Shown in pieces: positions 16,634-24,330 of a DNA stretch of 64,000 nt. Under the pieces are notes generated by a model. It saw nothing but the letters and a program-made list of their open reading frames with translations. It ran no database searches and had not been told where the DNA came from. Position numbers and translations under genes: made by a program. Source of the stretch: an uncultured Geobacteraceae bacterium (lineage in GTDB: Bacteria; Desulfobacterota; Desulfuromonadia; Geobacterales; Pseudopelobacteraceae); contig CAJAFV010000046.1 of NCBI GenBank assembly GCA_903939115.1, positions 1 to 64,000 of the forward strand. The letters are read 5' to 3'. Each line of letters starts with the position of its first letter. Position 1 is the stretch's first letter.

Positions 16634-16788
16634 TTACCAGCCTTCGTGCAGACAACCAGTGCAGCAATCACACCAGGAACCCATCCACACAAGGTTAACA
16701 GTGATACGAGCAATATAGTCCCACAACCTTTGTCTAAAATAGCGAGCGGTGGCAAAAGAATGCAGAGTAAAGCTCTTCCAAGTCCCAT
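16630..16788 (-). CDS. Pmp3/YqaE-type small membrane protein
   Basis: The start at 16788 is chosen for the GGAGAA site 6 nt upstream and gives 52 residues. The product has the Pmp3/UPF0057 pattern: LLCILLPPLAILDKGCGTILLVSLLTLCGWVPGVIAALVV, two membrane helices joined by a turn with the family proline and glycine residues. Members are stress-linked small proteolipids. It is coupled to the EcsC gene by a 4-bp overlap. In-frame codons upstream (to 16836) lack family similarity. Confidence 0.82.
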   Translation of the reverse strand: MGLGRALLCILLPPLAILDKGCGTILLVSLLTLCGWVPGVIAALVVCTKAGK

Positions 16789-17079
16789 GGTGTTTTCTCC
16801 TGAATCACTAAATATGTTTCCTTGAATCCGCCTCAAGTCCCTTCAAAGAGTAGCCTGATCAGTTTGTCAAAGGTAACTTTTTTTACGAATGTAGATCCTG
16901 TAGAACTCAGAGGGCCGTAACCCCGCTAATAACTGGCCAGCGACATTCAGAAGTTCTTGGTTTTCACTACGCTGACATTATGGCGTGTTGTCTTATGTAA
17001 ATGGATTATTGTTTTAGCCCCATCAAGTGTTATTATTTCCGCGATCACCGTGAAGACGAGGATGGTATTTTACCGGTTA
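16789..17079. other. Intergenic region, no gene seen
   Basis: This stretch separates the ADP-ribosylglycohydrolase stop from the Pmp3-EcsC unit. It should hold the promoter of the Pmp3 gene. No reading frame of note, tRNA or clear hairpin was found. Confidence 0.4.
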
Positions 17080-18168
17080 TTATATTGGTGGATACCTCTT
17101 CAACCAGTTTTCAGTCCCTTCAAAAGTGGTGAATAAATCGTCGCCAACCTGCTTAATAACATCACCCAGCTCAAGCTGGTTCAACCATTCTTTGGGAACC
17201 GCCTGCTCGCCCAGCAACGCACCAAGGATGTTGCCGGTGATGGACCCGGTAGAGTCGGAATCACCAGAATGATTGACTGCCAGACTTACTCCTCTTACAA
17301 GATCATCTCCTGCAGTTAGTGCGCAGTAAAGTCCAATTGCCAGTGCTTCCTCGCCAACCCATCCGCCACCGAGTGATTCAATAGTTGCAGGCGAAGGCAT
17401 TATATTCTGATCTCGCCACAAGTCGAGTGCCGACTGAACCGCGTCAATAGTTTCCTTTGCACCTATTCGCCCATCCAGGAACGTGAGACTGATGCTGATG
17501 CCGTCTTCAATAGATCCACCAGTAATAATGGTGGCGATGACTGAAGCCAGTACACCTGCCGGATAATATCCTGATGGATGCCCGTGGGTAATACGTGCTG
17601 TTGCACAGCCTATTTCAAAAGCGAGTCGTGCCGTACTTGAGCTGTCACCGTCGATAATGCTTGCGGCTAAAAGCCCTGCCGGTGCAGCTCGCATGACTCC
17701 ACCGCATCCTTTACTGGTATTTTCGATAATGCCATTTTCTGTAAATGTACCCTCACTCAGTGCAGACAGACAGGTATTGCCGGGAGCCCGTCTACGATGG
17801 AGACCTTCAACTGACAGCAGCCAGCCTGGACGAATTACTTCAGGGAGCGACGAGGTTGTTTCTCCCTGTGTCTTCAACCAGCAAAGATAAGAACCCCTGA
17901 CCGTTGCAGCAAAATCAGGTACTCCGCCGGTATGACGAGCTGATGTCCAGGCACGAAGAAGTCCTTCCGCTGTGAACAGAGTCATCTGGGTGTCGTCAGT
18001 TATCTCGAACAGATTGCCTTCTCCTGGTTCCAGCTCCTGAATACCAGCGGACCCGTATTTCTGGATAACGGATTCCATGTCATTAAATTCTATTGGCCAG
18101 CCTAATGCGTCTCCAACAGCGCCTCCCAGAAGGCAGCCGGTAAAAAAGTCTCTTCTATAATTATTCAT
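17080..18168 (-). CDS. ADP-ribosylglycohydrolase family protein
   Basis: About 362 residues from the ATG at 18168. Typical ADP-ribosylglycohydrolase features: GCLLGGAVGDALGWPIEF at residues 11-28, EITDDTQMT (Thr57, Asp58, Asp59 bind magnesium), KGCGGVMRAAPAGL, ITHGHPSGYYPAGVLA, and the C-terminal metal site VNHSGDSDSTGSITG. The enzyme removes ADP-ribose from proteins or small molecules. Its start overlaps the phosphatase stop by 4 bp (ATGA), so it is made together with a dual-specificity phosphatase. The acceptor substrate is unknown. All metal ligands appear intact. Confidence 0.92.
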   Translation of the reverse strand: MNNYRRDFFTGCLLGGAVGDALGWPIEFNDMESVIQKYGSAGIQELEPGEGNLFEITDDTQMTLFTAEGLLRAWTSARHTGGVPDFAATVRGSYLCWLKTQGETTSSLPEVIRPGWLLSVEGLHRRRAPGNTCLSALSEGTFTENGIIENTSKGCGGVMRAAPAGLLAASIIDGDSSSTARLAFEIGCATARITHGHPSGYYPAGVLASVIATIITGGSIEDGISISLTFLDGRIGAKETIDAVQSALDLWRDQNIMPSPATIESLGGGWVGEEALAIGLYCALTAGDDLVRGVSLAVNHSGDSDSTGSITGNILGALLGEQAVPKEWLNQLELGDVIKQVGDDLFTTFEGTENWLKRYPPI

Positions 18169-18674
18169 GATTCGCTTGCCCCAATACATTTAGACCGGAG
18201 AATTGGCCACTTTTTCAGCCTCAACACATACTGTTCCTGAGCTGCCGTCTCGATTGTGCCGGGTCGTGTTTTCCGCACGAGGTCAACCGCGTCGGATGGC
18301 TTGAAACCGAACTCTACCAGCAGTTTCGCAGCTATGGTTCCCGTTCGGCCTATCCCGCCACGGCAATGAAGGAGAACCTTTCCGCCTCCAGACAGAATCG
18401 ACTTGATCCTTGCCCCGTTATAACGCCATCTCTCTTCAAATAGGTGGTCAGGTACGTCTACATCACGAATCGGCAGGTGATGCCATTCGATGCCTCTCTC
18501 CTCAAGAAGTGAGGGGAGAGTGGGTATTCCCAACATCTGCAGCTCAAACTCCTCCATCAGGGTTACAACGGCATCCGCTCCCCAGTCTGAAATGGCATCA
18601 AGGTCGGTAGCCAGATCCCGGTCACAGGGTGTGCCGGAGTATCCTTGGTCCTTTTTACCGGGGCAGATTGTCAT
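18165..18674 (-). CDS. Dual-specificity (CDKN3-like) protein phosphatase, N-terminus interrupted
   Basis: A 169-residue frame with the PTP loop HCRGGIGRTG (catalytic Cys104, Arg110) and a general acid in IRDVDVPD. It is of the CDKN3-like type often next to ADP-ribosylglycohydrolase genes. The ATG at 18674 has poor ribosome-site spacing. In the same frame, 27 codons upstream, an ATG at 18755 has a strong GGAGGAG site and begins MKTALTSENSPLRIDTIA, then TAA (18699-18701), then PGNRGHIG into this ORF. Homologues, as I recall them, read through there, so the TAA looks like a CAA-to-TAA nonsense change; re-initiation at 18674 could still yield the catalytic domain. Confidence 0.82.
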   Translation of the reverse strand: MTICPGKKDQGYSGTPCDRDLATDLDAISDWGADAVVTLMEEFELQMLGIPTLPSLLEERGIEWHHLPIRDVDVPDHLFEERWRYNGARIKSILSGGGKVLLHCRGGIGRTGTIAAKLLVEFGFKPSDAVDLVRKTRPGTIETAAQEQYVLRLKKWPILRSKCIGASES

Positions 18675-18792
18675 GCCGATATGCCCCCGGTTGCCTGGTT
18701 ACGCGATCGTATCGATGCGCAGGGGTGAATTTTCACTGGTAAGGGCTGTTTTCATTGGTGACTCCTCCATCGGCTTGATTCTCTATACGTCT

Positions 18793-19035
18793 TCAATTGA
18801 TGCTCCACAGTTCCGTAAGCGGGCAGTTGCAGTGCAGGCATACTGTTGAAAGCTGTGCGTACACAAGTCCGCCGGCATGAATATCGGTGACTTCATGGAT
18901 ATGCTGTGAACTAGAGGCAGCAATCATCTCGCCGCAGTTCGGGCATCCCAGTCGCCAACCGGTCAGATAGGTATTCTCATCATAATCTACGATGTGATCA
19001 CGATGCGGTTGTCCGGGCCAAGTAAATGCCAGCAT
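18793..19035 (-). CDS. Small Cys-pair (zinc-ribbon-like) protein, unknown
   Basis: An 80-residue protein from the ATG at 19035, which has GAGAGGAA 7 nt upstream. It carries GCPNCGEM (residues about 34-41) and STVCLHCNCPL near the end, two CxxC pairs that could hold zinc. A HEVTDIHAGG segment adds histidines. No family recognised. It follows the DUF4258 gene; an alternative start at 19068 (TGATG coupling) gives 91 residues. It precedes the phosphatase and glycohydrolase genes on the same strand. Confidence 0.65.
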   Translation of the reverse strand: MLAFTWPGQPHRDHIVDYDENTYLTGWRLGCPNCGEMIAASSSQHIHEVTDIHAGGLVYAQLSTVCLHCNCPLTELWSIN

Positions 19036-19067
19036 GCTATTTCCTCTCGACTGTTCTCTATTGTTCA

Positions 19068-19391
19068 TCAGGGAGCCCACCGGTTATTCCGCCGTTTCAG
19101 ACTGCTGAAGTCATTGTTGCGATAGACTGTGATGACCGTATCGTCTTGTACAGCGCATACGACCTGCAGCCCTTCGATCCGGTCTGAGCGCAGACCATCC
19201 TTGCGACAGATCTCTGCCTCGTGGCGACCAAGAGCGTAGATCACAGCGCCGCGCACATGATACGTCCGTCCATAACTCATCACGTTAGCAACATCGTCCG
19301 GACTAATACGCCGGCTTCCCATTCTGGAACTGGCGTGCTTACTCAGGTGTGGCATGGTTTCAAACTCTTGATAGCTGGCTGCAGTTCCCAT
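19068..19391 (-). CDS. DUF4258 domain protein
   Basis: A 107-residue protein with the DUF4258 pattern: LSKHASSRMGSRRISPDDVANVMSYGR, then ALGRHEAEICRKDGL and VVCAVQDDTVITVYRN. DUF4258 is a small fold related to BrnT/RelE-like toxin domains and often occurs in toxin-antitoxin or accessory loci, but its activity is unproven. The ATG at 19391 follows GGGAGG-like GGGGAGGAACACC. It is first in the minus-strand run leading to the Cys-pair, phosphatase and glycohydrolase genes. Confidence 0.75.
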   Translation of the reverse strand: MGTAASYQEFETMPHLSKHASSRMGSRRISPDDVANVMSYGRTYHVRGAVIYALGRHEAEICRKDGLRSDRIEGLQVVCAVQDDTVITVYRNNDFSSLKRRNNRWAP

Positions 19392-19734
19392 GGTGTTCCT
19401 CCCCGTGATTGTTATGGTTCCTATAATAAAGGACGACCACCCCCATCTAGCGACCTATGGGAATATTTATTTTCGTTTTTAAAAAATAAACTGCAGCAAC
19501 ATCTTGATGCTCTGTTAAGGCGTATATGCATTTCATACACGTACAAATCCGGACTGATTTGCTCTAACAGCCAGTAATCATTGCACATGTTGTTGTATCA
19601 GTGAAAATTAGGTATCAATAATTCATACAACTGGCGATACATTCTCATTGAATTTATAGAGTCGTCGTCAGAGCAAAAATAAAATATTAAACAATACAAG
19701 CTTGTTACGATAATAATAATCATAGAAACATAAC
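19392..19734. other. Divergent intergenic region before twin peptide B
   Basis: Lies between the DUF4258 gene (minus) and the sigma-54-like promoter at 19735. It is AT-rich, with AATAAAATATTAAACAATAC around 19677. No gene is seen. Promoters of the DUF4258 operon and activator sites for twin peptide B would be expected here. Confidence 0.4.
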
Positions 19735-19752
19735 TTGGCATCGTGAGTGCAG
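19735..19752 (+). promoter_or_regulatory. Sigma-54-like promoter of twin peptide B
   Basis: TTGGCATCGTGAGTGCAG has GG at -24 and GC at -12 separated by exactly 10 nt and an overall good match to TTGGCACG-N4-TTGCA. It lies 54 nt before the ATG. The paralogous gene has a similar element at nearly the same distance. Confidence 0.6.
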
Positions 19753-19805
19753 TAGCTAAATACAACAGCAATCAAATTCAACAACAATTAAAATAGGAGG
19801 ATGTC

Positions 19806-20036
19806 ATGAGAGCACTAATTACAACTATCGTAGGAATCTTGGCACCGGTTACAGTATTTGCAGCATCAGGATTGAGTGAAGATAACAGTGGGATTTTTGT
19901 CTGGGTATTTTTAGAATTTTGCGCACTGATAGTCGTAGCACAGATAATCCCGGCACTATTGTTAATGACCGGCATGGTTAAAGGACTTGTGTCTGTAGTG
20001 AAAGACGAAAAAGTCGGCGCTGCATCTAAAAGCTGA
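19806..20036 (+). CDS. Small exported/membrane peptide, twin copy B
   Basis: A 76-residue protein; the first 16 residues are identical to copy A at 14820-15050, and so is most of the membrane helix and the tail VSVVKDEKVGAA. The variable part is the spacer after the leader (SGLSEDNSG against TGAMEASSG). Leader cleavage is expected after VFA. The start follows AGGAGGATGTC, the same leader as copy A. A terminator follows 41 bp after the stop. Function unknown. The DNA identity drops to about three quarters, so the duplication is not recent. Confidence 0.85.
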   Translation: MRALITTIVGILAPVTVFAASGLSEDNSGIFVWVFLEFCALIVVAQIIPALLLMTGMVKGLVSVVKDEKVGAASKS

Positions 20037-20076
20037 TCAAGCAAAGGGGGAATACATGGAGTTTGGAGAAAAGTAG

Positions 20077-20104
20077 AAGGCCAACTTTCGGGTTGGCCTT
20101 TTCT
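20077..20104 (+). terminator. Terminator of twin peptide B
   Basis: AAGGCCAAC (20077-20085) pairs with GTTGGCCTT (20092-20100) around a short TTTCGG loop and is followed by TTC TG. It mirrors the hairpin after copy A. Confidence 0.8.
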
Positions 20105-20190
20105 GTTGGTGAAACAGGCAATAATTAGCTGATAACTGACAATAATGATGGGAAAAATCCTACCTCTTTCTGTGGAAAGTTCCTCTGTTT

Positions 20191-20261
20191 TGAAATTAAT
20201 TTCACAAAATCAAACTTATCGTTATTCCCTGTTTGACGGGGGTGGTTTATCTGTGTATGAT
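20191..20261 (+). promoter_or_regulatory. Sigma-70 promoter and palindrome before the WYL gene
   Basis: TTGACG (20233-20238), a 17-nt spacer and TATGAT (20256-20261) make a near-consensus promoter 48 nt before the WYL start at 20309. Upstream, TGAAATTAATTTCA (20191-20204) is a perfect 14-bp palindrome that could be an operator or activator site. Autoregulation by the WYL protein is inferred from position only. Confidence 0.6.
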
Positions 20262-20308
20262 CTTGCAACTTTTTAATTTTAATGAAAAATATTAATTGGG
20301 GGGGAGTT

Positions 20309-21277
20309 ATGGGCGACCAGCTTTATCTGGAGAGGTTTGTCTGGTTCGACCATGAAGCTCGCAAAGAGCGGTACCCCAATGCAAACACGCTTGGAGAGCA
20401 TTTCGAGATTGCCTCCAAGACAGCTCAACGCTCCATTGATCACTTCCGCGACCGCCTTCAAGCCCCCTTTGAATATGACAAGTCCCATAAAGGTTATTTC
20501 TACACTGACCCCACTTTTCAGCTCCCCGTTATTCGCATCTCCGAAGAAGAAATCCTGGCACTTTTAATTTCCCGTAAACTGATTACCGAGGTGTCAGCAG
20601 GATCTCTGGCGGATGAGCTGGGGAGTGTTTCTCAAAGGCTTGGCTCTCTGCTGTCCGCGAACCTGCCGGGACGGGCAAAGCCGGAAGATGCTTTCTCTTT
20701 CCGTTGGAAGAATATAAGTCCCACTGATCCAATGACTTTCAAGGTTGTCACCTCGGCCCTTCTGCAGGGCAAATTACTCACCTTCTGCTACTATTCACCA
20801 TCATCCAAGAACTGCACCATGCGTACGGTCGAACCGCACCACATGGTCAACTACATGGGCAACTGGCACCTGATCTCTTTTTGCCATCTGCGTAATGACT
20901 GGCGTGACTTTGTTCTGGGTAGAATGACGCTCTGTAACGTCGAAGCAACGGCTTTTAAGATACGTGAGAAAGCTGAGTGGGAGCCGTACCTGCAGAATAC
21001 CTTTGGTATTTTTCAGAACAGGAAGAGTTTTAACGTGGTGTTACGCTTTACCCCGGAGAGGTCACACTGGATCAAGGGCGAGATGTGGCATGAGGCACAG
21101 ACGGAGATAATTCAGGATGATGGCTCGCTGGTGCGTACTATTCCAGCATCGCACGAGGCGGAGATTATGATGGAGGTCCTCAAGCATGGTTCGCATGTGG
21201 AGGTATTGGAGCCGGAGTGGTTGCGGGAGAAAATAATTTACGAAATGAAAGATGCGGTAAATAAATATTGTGTGTAG
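20309..21277 (+). CDS. WYL-domain transcriptional regulator
   Basis: About 322 residues from the ATG at 20309, chosen for GGGGAG just upstream. The N-terminus is a helix-turn-helix (ERYPNANTLGEHFEIASKTAQRSIDHFRD). A middle region follows, then the WYL domain at about 150-225 (LLTFCYYSPSSKNCTMRTVEPHHMVNYMGNWHLISFCHLRNDWRDFVLGRM) and a C-terminal WCX-type extension. WYL regulators sense ligands, often nucleic acids, and commonly control phage-defence or DNA-damage genes. It stands immediately before the repeat-bounded island, so control of that island is a reasonable guess. Confidence 0.9.
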   Translation: MGDQLYLERFVWFDHEARKERYPNANTLGEHFEIASKTAQRSIDHFRDRLQAPFEYDKSHKGYFYTDPTFQLPVIRISEEEILALLISRKLITEVSAGSLADELGSVSQRLGSLLSANLPGRAKPEDAFSFRWKNISPTDPMTFKVVTSALLQGKLLTFCYYSPSSKNCTMRTVEPHHMVNYMGNWHLISFCHLRNDWRDFVLGRMTLCNVEATAFKIREKAEWEPYLQNTFGIFQNRKSFNVVLRFTPERSHWIKGEMWHEAQTEIIQDDGSLVRTIPASHEAEIMMEVLKHGSHVEVLEPEWLREKIIYEMKDAVNKYCV

Positions 21278-21298
21278 GTCGCTGGATGGGGGAGGTCG
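21276..21298 (+). repeat. 23-bp direct repeat, left copy
   Basis: A 23-bp sequence beginning AGGTCGCTGGATGG and ending GGAGGTCG overlaps the stop codon of the WYL gene. An identical copy in the same orientation is at 32495-32517, just after the SbcC-like gene. The 11.2 kb between them holds the island of broken and intact defence-type genes. Confidence 0.8.
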
Positions 21299-21304
21299 TG
21301 TGGG

Positions 21305-22232
21305 ATGGTGCCTAAAATGTTTAGTAGGAGGCTGCTCGTGAATCAGAAAAATGTTAGCTATAAATACGTGCTAAAAAACATTGAACAATTGGATAAAGTA
21401 AAAGATCTCACTCTGATCAAGGGGTATCATCAGATCTTTGAGTTTGAGGAGAACTATGGTCTGCATCCAGATGGCTTTGATGACTCGGAAAGTGGTTGGC
21501 CCGAAGCTTTAAGACCGATATGCGCGGAAATGTGGCGGCGTGTTGACGCTCCTGAAAGTAACATTGGCATTGAAAATATATACTATATTAATAAGTGGTT
21601 CCGGCAGTTGGCCGTTGAATCACGACGTTGTGTCAATTGTTTATGACTACAAGCATCCCGGTTATCGACCGCAAATTGTTTCATATTCATTGTCAATTCT
21701 GTTCCTTGCAGCCAGAAATCTGGGCAGTGAAATTGATCTTGGGCTGATTTGGGCAAGGCAGGATACTGATTCTGTCTTGGAAGGATTCATACAGAAGACA
21801 GCAATCCAAGTTCAGTCACTCCTACTTGATCCGCCGTCTGGCATGACTAATGTCGGGGAATGGTGCAAGAAGGATGCATGCTGGGAGAAAGTCAGCACAC
21901 ACCTCATATTACAATTGACTGCCATTGATGCATGGCTTATCGGAAAAGAAGAATTCTCTCAGAACCGCACAGAGGGTCGTAAACAGGGAAAGCAGGATGA
22001 TGGGATTGTCTTGCAGAAACAGGTGTTGGACTTGGTGATCCGCGGTTACTGGCAATCTCTCATGAACTGGCAACGGTTCGAAAGCACCGTCTCGCCGGTG
22101 GATCGCAGCCTTGTTTCAAGAGCTGCTTCAATTAGCGGGTTCACTAAAGTCAATACCGAGAAGGATTGGAAGCGACTTATCGAAATCAGGAATCGTTGTG
22201 AGGAGGAAGGGTTTAGGTATTCTTCCAGTTAA
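21305..22232 (+). pseudogene. Frameshifted AIPR-like gene remnant
   Basis: Two overlapping frames make one protein-like unit. The first (21305-21646) runs to YYINKWFRQLA, the second resumes near 21605 with NHDVVSIVYDYKHPGYRPQI and runs to 22232. The join needs a one-base shift. The C-terminal half (IDLGLIWARQD, then NVGEWCKKDACWEKV, then WKRLIEIRNRCEEEGF) resembles, from memory, the C-terminal part of AIPR-type abortive infection proteins, which are normally about twice as long. So the gene seems both 5'-truncated and frameshifted. Family is tentative; it lies just inside the left direct repeat. Confidence 0.5.
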
Positions 22233-22308
22233 GTCTAATTGTGATTTTTGGGGACAGTTGACTTGATTCAACAAAAACCGTTTCCCTCTCGCTGTTGTTT
22301 TCCGCGGA

Positions 22309-22478
22309 CAATACCGATTAGTGTGTAGGCCCTGTTGAACTTTTTTTGCCACGCGACATTGCGATGCTGCAGACGTCTGAAATGTTGTGTTACGCTCCTG
22401 TCCTGAGCGTAGCCGAAGGGATGAGGCAGCACCAACAAAAGCCGCAGTTGTCTTTGCGAGTGAGCATGAGCAGGGATC
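22309..22478 (+). repeat. Dispersed repeat R1, left of rhuM
   Basis: About 170 bp, opening CAATACCGATTAG and closing GAGCAGGGATC, shared at roughly three quarters identity with 23841-24019. It contains the inverted pair TACGCTC/GAGCGTA around CTGTCCT, a motif type widespread between bacterial genes. It fills the intergenic stretch 22233-22738, where no gene is seen. Confidence 0.7.
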
Positions 22479-22738
22479 ACCCCCGACGATACGCGATGCA
22501 GTGGGTGGGGGCGAGGATAAAAACCTGAAAGCACCGGACGTCCGGAATATTAAGATAAGATGCTGATTTTGAAGAATACCGCTTTAAAAAGTGGGTAGAT
22601 TTTTTGAGACTGGACGAGATAAATAAACGGGACGCTGGAGCGCAAAAGCAAAAGTAACAAGGTGCTGGTTGGCGTGAACAACACCAAATCCATGAAAAGC
22701 CCGCGGCAACGGTTTCGGGCGGTGGGGGATGAAGAGTG

Positions 22739-23761
22739 ATGAGGAAGCAATCCACTATGAATGCCGAACCAACTGCTGGCAATGAAATCATCTTTTACAC
22801 TTCGCCGGAAGGAAGCAAGAAGATTGAGGTCTGCTATCAGGATGAGAATTTCTGGATGTCACAGAAACAGTTGGCAGAGTTGTTCGGTGTTGAAATCAAC
22901 ACAGCCAACTATCATCTGAAAGAGATATTTAAGAGCAACGAATTAAGTGAGGATTCAGTTATTCGAAAAATTCGAATAACTGCAGCGGACGGCAAAAAGT
23001 ATCTCACAGCCCTTTACAATCTCGACGCCATCATCGCTGTTGGTTACAGAGTCAACAGCTATCAAGCTACGCAGTTCCGCATCTGGGCAACCAATACATT
23101 GAAAGAGTTTATCATAAAAGGCTTTGTCCTTGATGACCAGCGTCTAAAGCAAGGGAAACGCTTTGGCAAGGATTATTTTGATGAATTGCTGGAACGCATC
23201 CGCGAGATTCGCGCCAGTGAACGCCGCTTTTATCAGAAAATCACCGACATTTACGCACTTTCCTCTGATTATGATAAAGATGCTCCGCAAACAAAAGAGT
23301 TCTTCGCCACGGTACAAAACAAGTTTCATTGGGCAATTACCGGTAAAACTGCCGCTGAAATCATCTACGCTTCCGCAGACGCAACAAAACTGTATATGGG
23401 TTTGACCAGTTGGAAACAGGCACCGGAGGGAAAGATTCTTAAATCAGATGTAGCCATTGCAAAAAACTACCTCAGCGAAGCCCACATAAAGGAACTGAAC
23501 CAGATTATTTCTGCCTATCTCGACTTGGCGGAAAACCGCGCGCAGCGCCAGATACTAATGAAAATGACGGACTGGATAGCATTCCTGCACAATTTTCTGG
23601 AACTTTCTAAATATCCGATACTTGAAAATAAAGGGACTGTGACGGCCCTAGAGGCAAAGCTCAAAGCGGAACAGGAGTACGACGTTTATCGCACTATTCA
23701 GGATGAAATATATATTTCTGATTTCGATAAAGAGATTCAGCGGATTGAAGGGAAAAAATGA
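22739..23761 (+). CDS. RhuM family protein
   Basis: A 340-residue protein of the RhuM family: N-terminal DENFWMSQKQLAELFGVEINTANYHLKEIF (a helix-turn-helix-like KilA/Bro-type region), VIRKIRITAADGKKYLTALYNLDAIIAVGYRVNS, and FRIWATNTLKEFIIKGFVLDD with the C-terminal helical region. The family is named after a Salmonella pathogenicity-island gene; its molecular role is unclear, possibly DNA-binding, and it is found on islands and near restriction systems. The frame is intact between two copies of a dispersed repeat. The ATG at 22739 or 22757 could be the start. Confidence 0.9.
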   Translation: MRKQSTMNAEPTAGNEIIFYTSPEGSKKIEVCYQDENFWMSQKQLAELFGVEINTANYHLKEIFKSNELSEDSVIRKIRITAADGKKYLTALYNLDAIIAVGYRVNSYQATQFRIWATNTLKEFIIKGFVLDDQRLKQGKRFGKDYFDELLERIREIRASERRFYQKITDIYALSSDYDKDAPQTKEFFATVQNKFHWAITGKTAAEIIYASADATKLYMGLTSWKQAPEGKILKSDVAIAKNYLSEAHIKELNQIISAYLDLAENRAQRQILMKMTDWIAFLHNFLELSKYPILENKGTVTALEAKLKAEQEYDVYRTIQDEIYISDFDKEIQRIEGKK

Positions 23762-23840
23762 GGAAGGTACTAAATGAACAGGAAACCACGGAGGAAAAAA
23801 GTCTCATCTGGGAGTATTCCTGTGGGGTATTCCGAAGACG

Positions 23841-24019
23841 CAATACCGATTAGTGAGTGGGTCGCGTTGAACGTTTTTTGCCACATGACATTGCGATGCT
23901 GCGGGCATCTTAAATATTGCGTTACGCGCCTGTCCTGAGCGTAGTCGAAGGGTTAAGGCCGATCAACGGCAACCAACAAAAGCTGTAGAGGTCTTTACAA
24001 GCCTACATGAGCAGGGATC
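23841..24019 (+). repeat. Dispersed repeat R2, right of rhuM
   Basis: A divergent copy of the repeat at 22309-22478 in the same orientation, from CAATACCGATTAG to GAGCAGGGATC. With R1 it brackets the rhuM gene, so the gene plus one repeat forms a cassette-like unit of about 1.5 kb. Short reading frames inside it are artefacts. Confidence 0.7.
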
Positions 24020-24031
24020 TTTCGTGGTGAT

Positions 24032-24322
24032 GTGGTGGTGAAAAAAGGAAATCTGAAAATGACCAAAAATACCGTTACAAAGCAGCAAAAGGGCATCACC
24101 GTTGTTACATCGGGTATTCTTGCCGACCTGCATGAATTGATACAATCCGCCCGGCTTCGGGTTGCTACTGCAGCCAATGCCGAGCAGATGCTTCTTTATT
24201 GGCGTTTGGGTAAACGGATTGCATCTGAAAAACTGACAGATGGCCGTGCAGAATACGGAAAACAGATTTTTGCAACACTGTCACAAAAATTGGTCGCCGA
24301 ATTTGGCAATGGTTTCAGTTAA
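24032..24322 (+). pseudogene. Truncated DUF1016 (YhcG-type nuclease) N-terminal fragment
   Basis: Up to 96 residues matching the start of DUF1016_N proteins: LLYWRLGKRIASEKLTDGRAEYGKQIF, then ATLSQKLVAEFGNGFS, where the family continues for about 250 further residues into a PDDEXK nuclease domain. Here a TAA comes at once and a different gene fragment follows. Only the N-terminal helical part could be made. Probable remnant of a nuclease associated with DNA-damage or phage-defence loci. Confidence 0.7.
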
Positions 24323-24330
24323 CCCCGGAG

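Noticed and set aside
22268-22534. 88-residue minus-strand frame with HPFGYAQDRSV
   Set aside because: This is the translation of the dispersed CCTGAGCGTAGCCGAAGG repeat, with no start signal or family.
23774-23935. Short frame starting MNRKPRRKK
   Set aside because: It runs into the dispersed repeat R2 and has no sign of being a gene.
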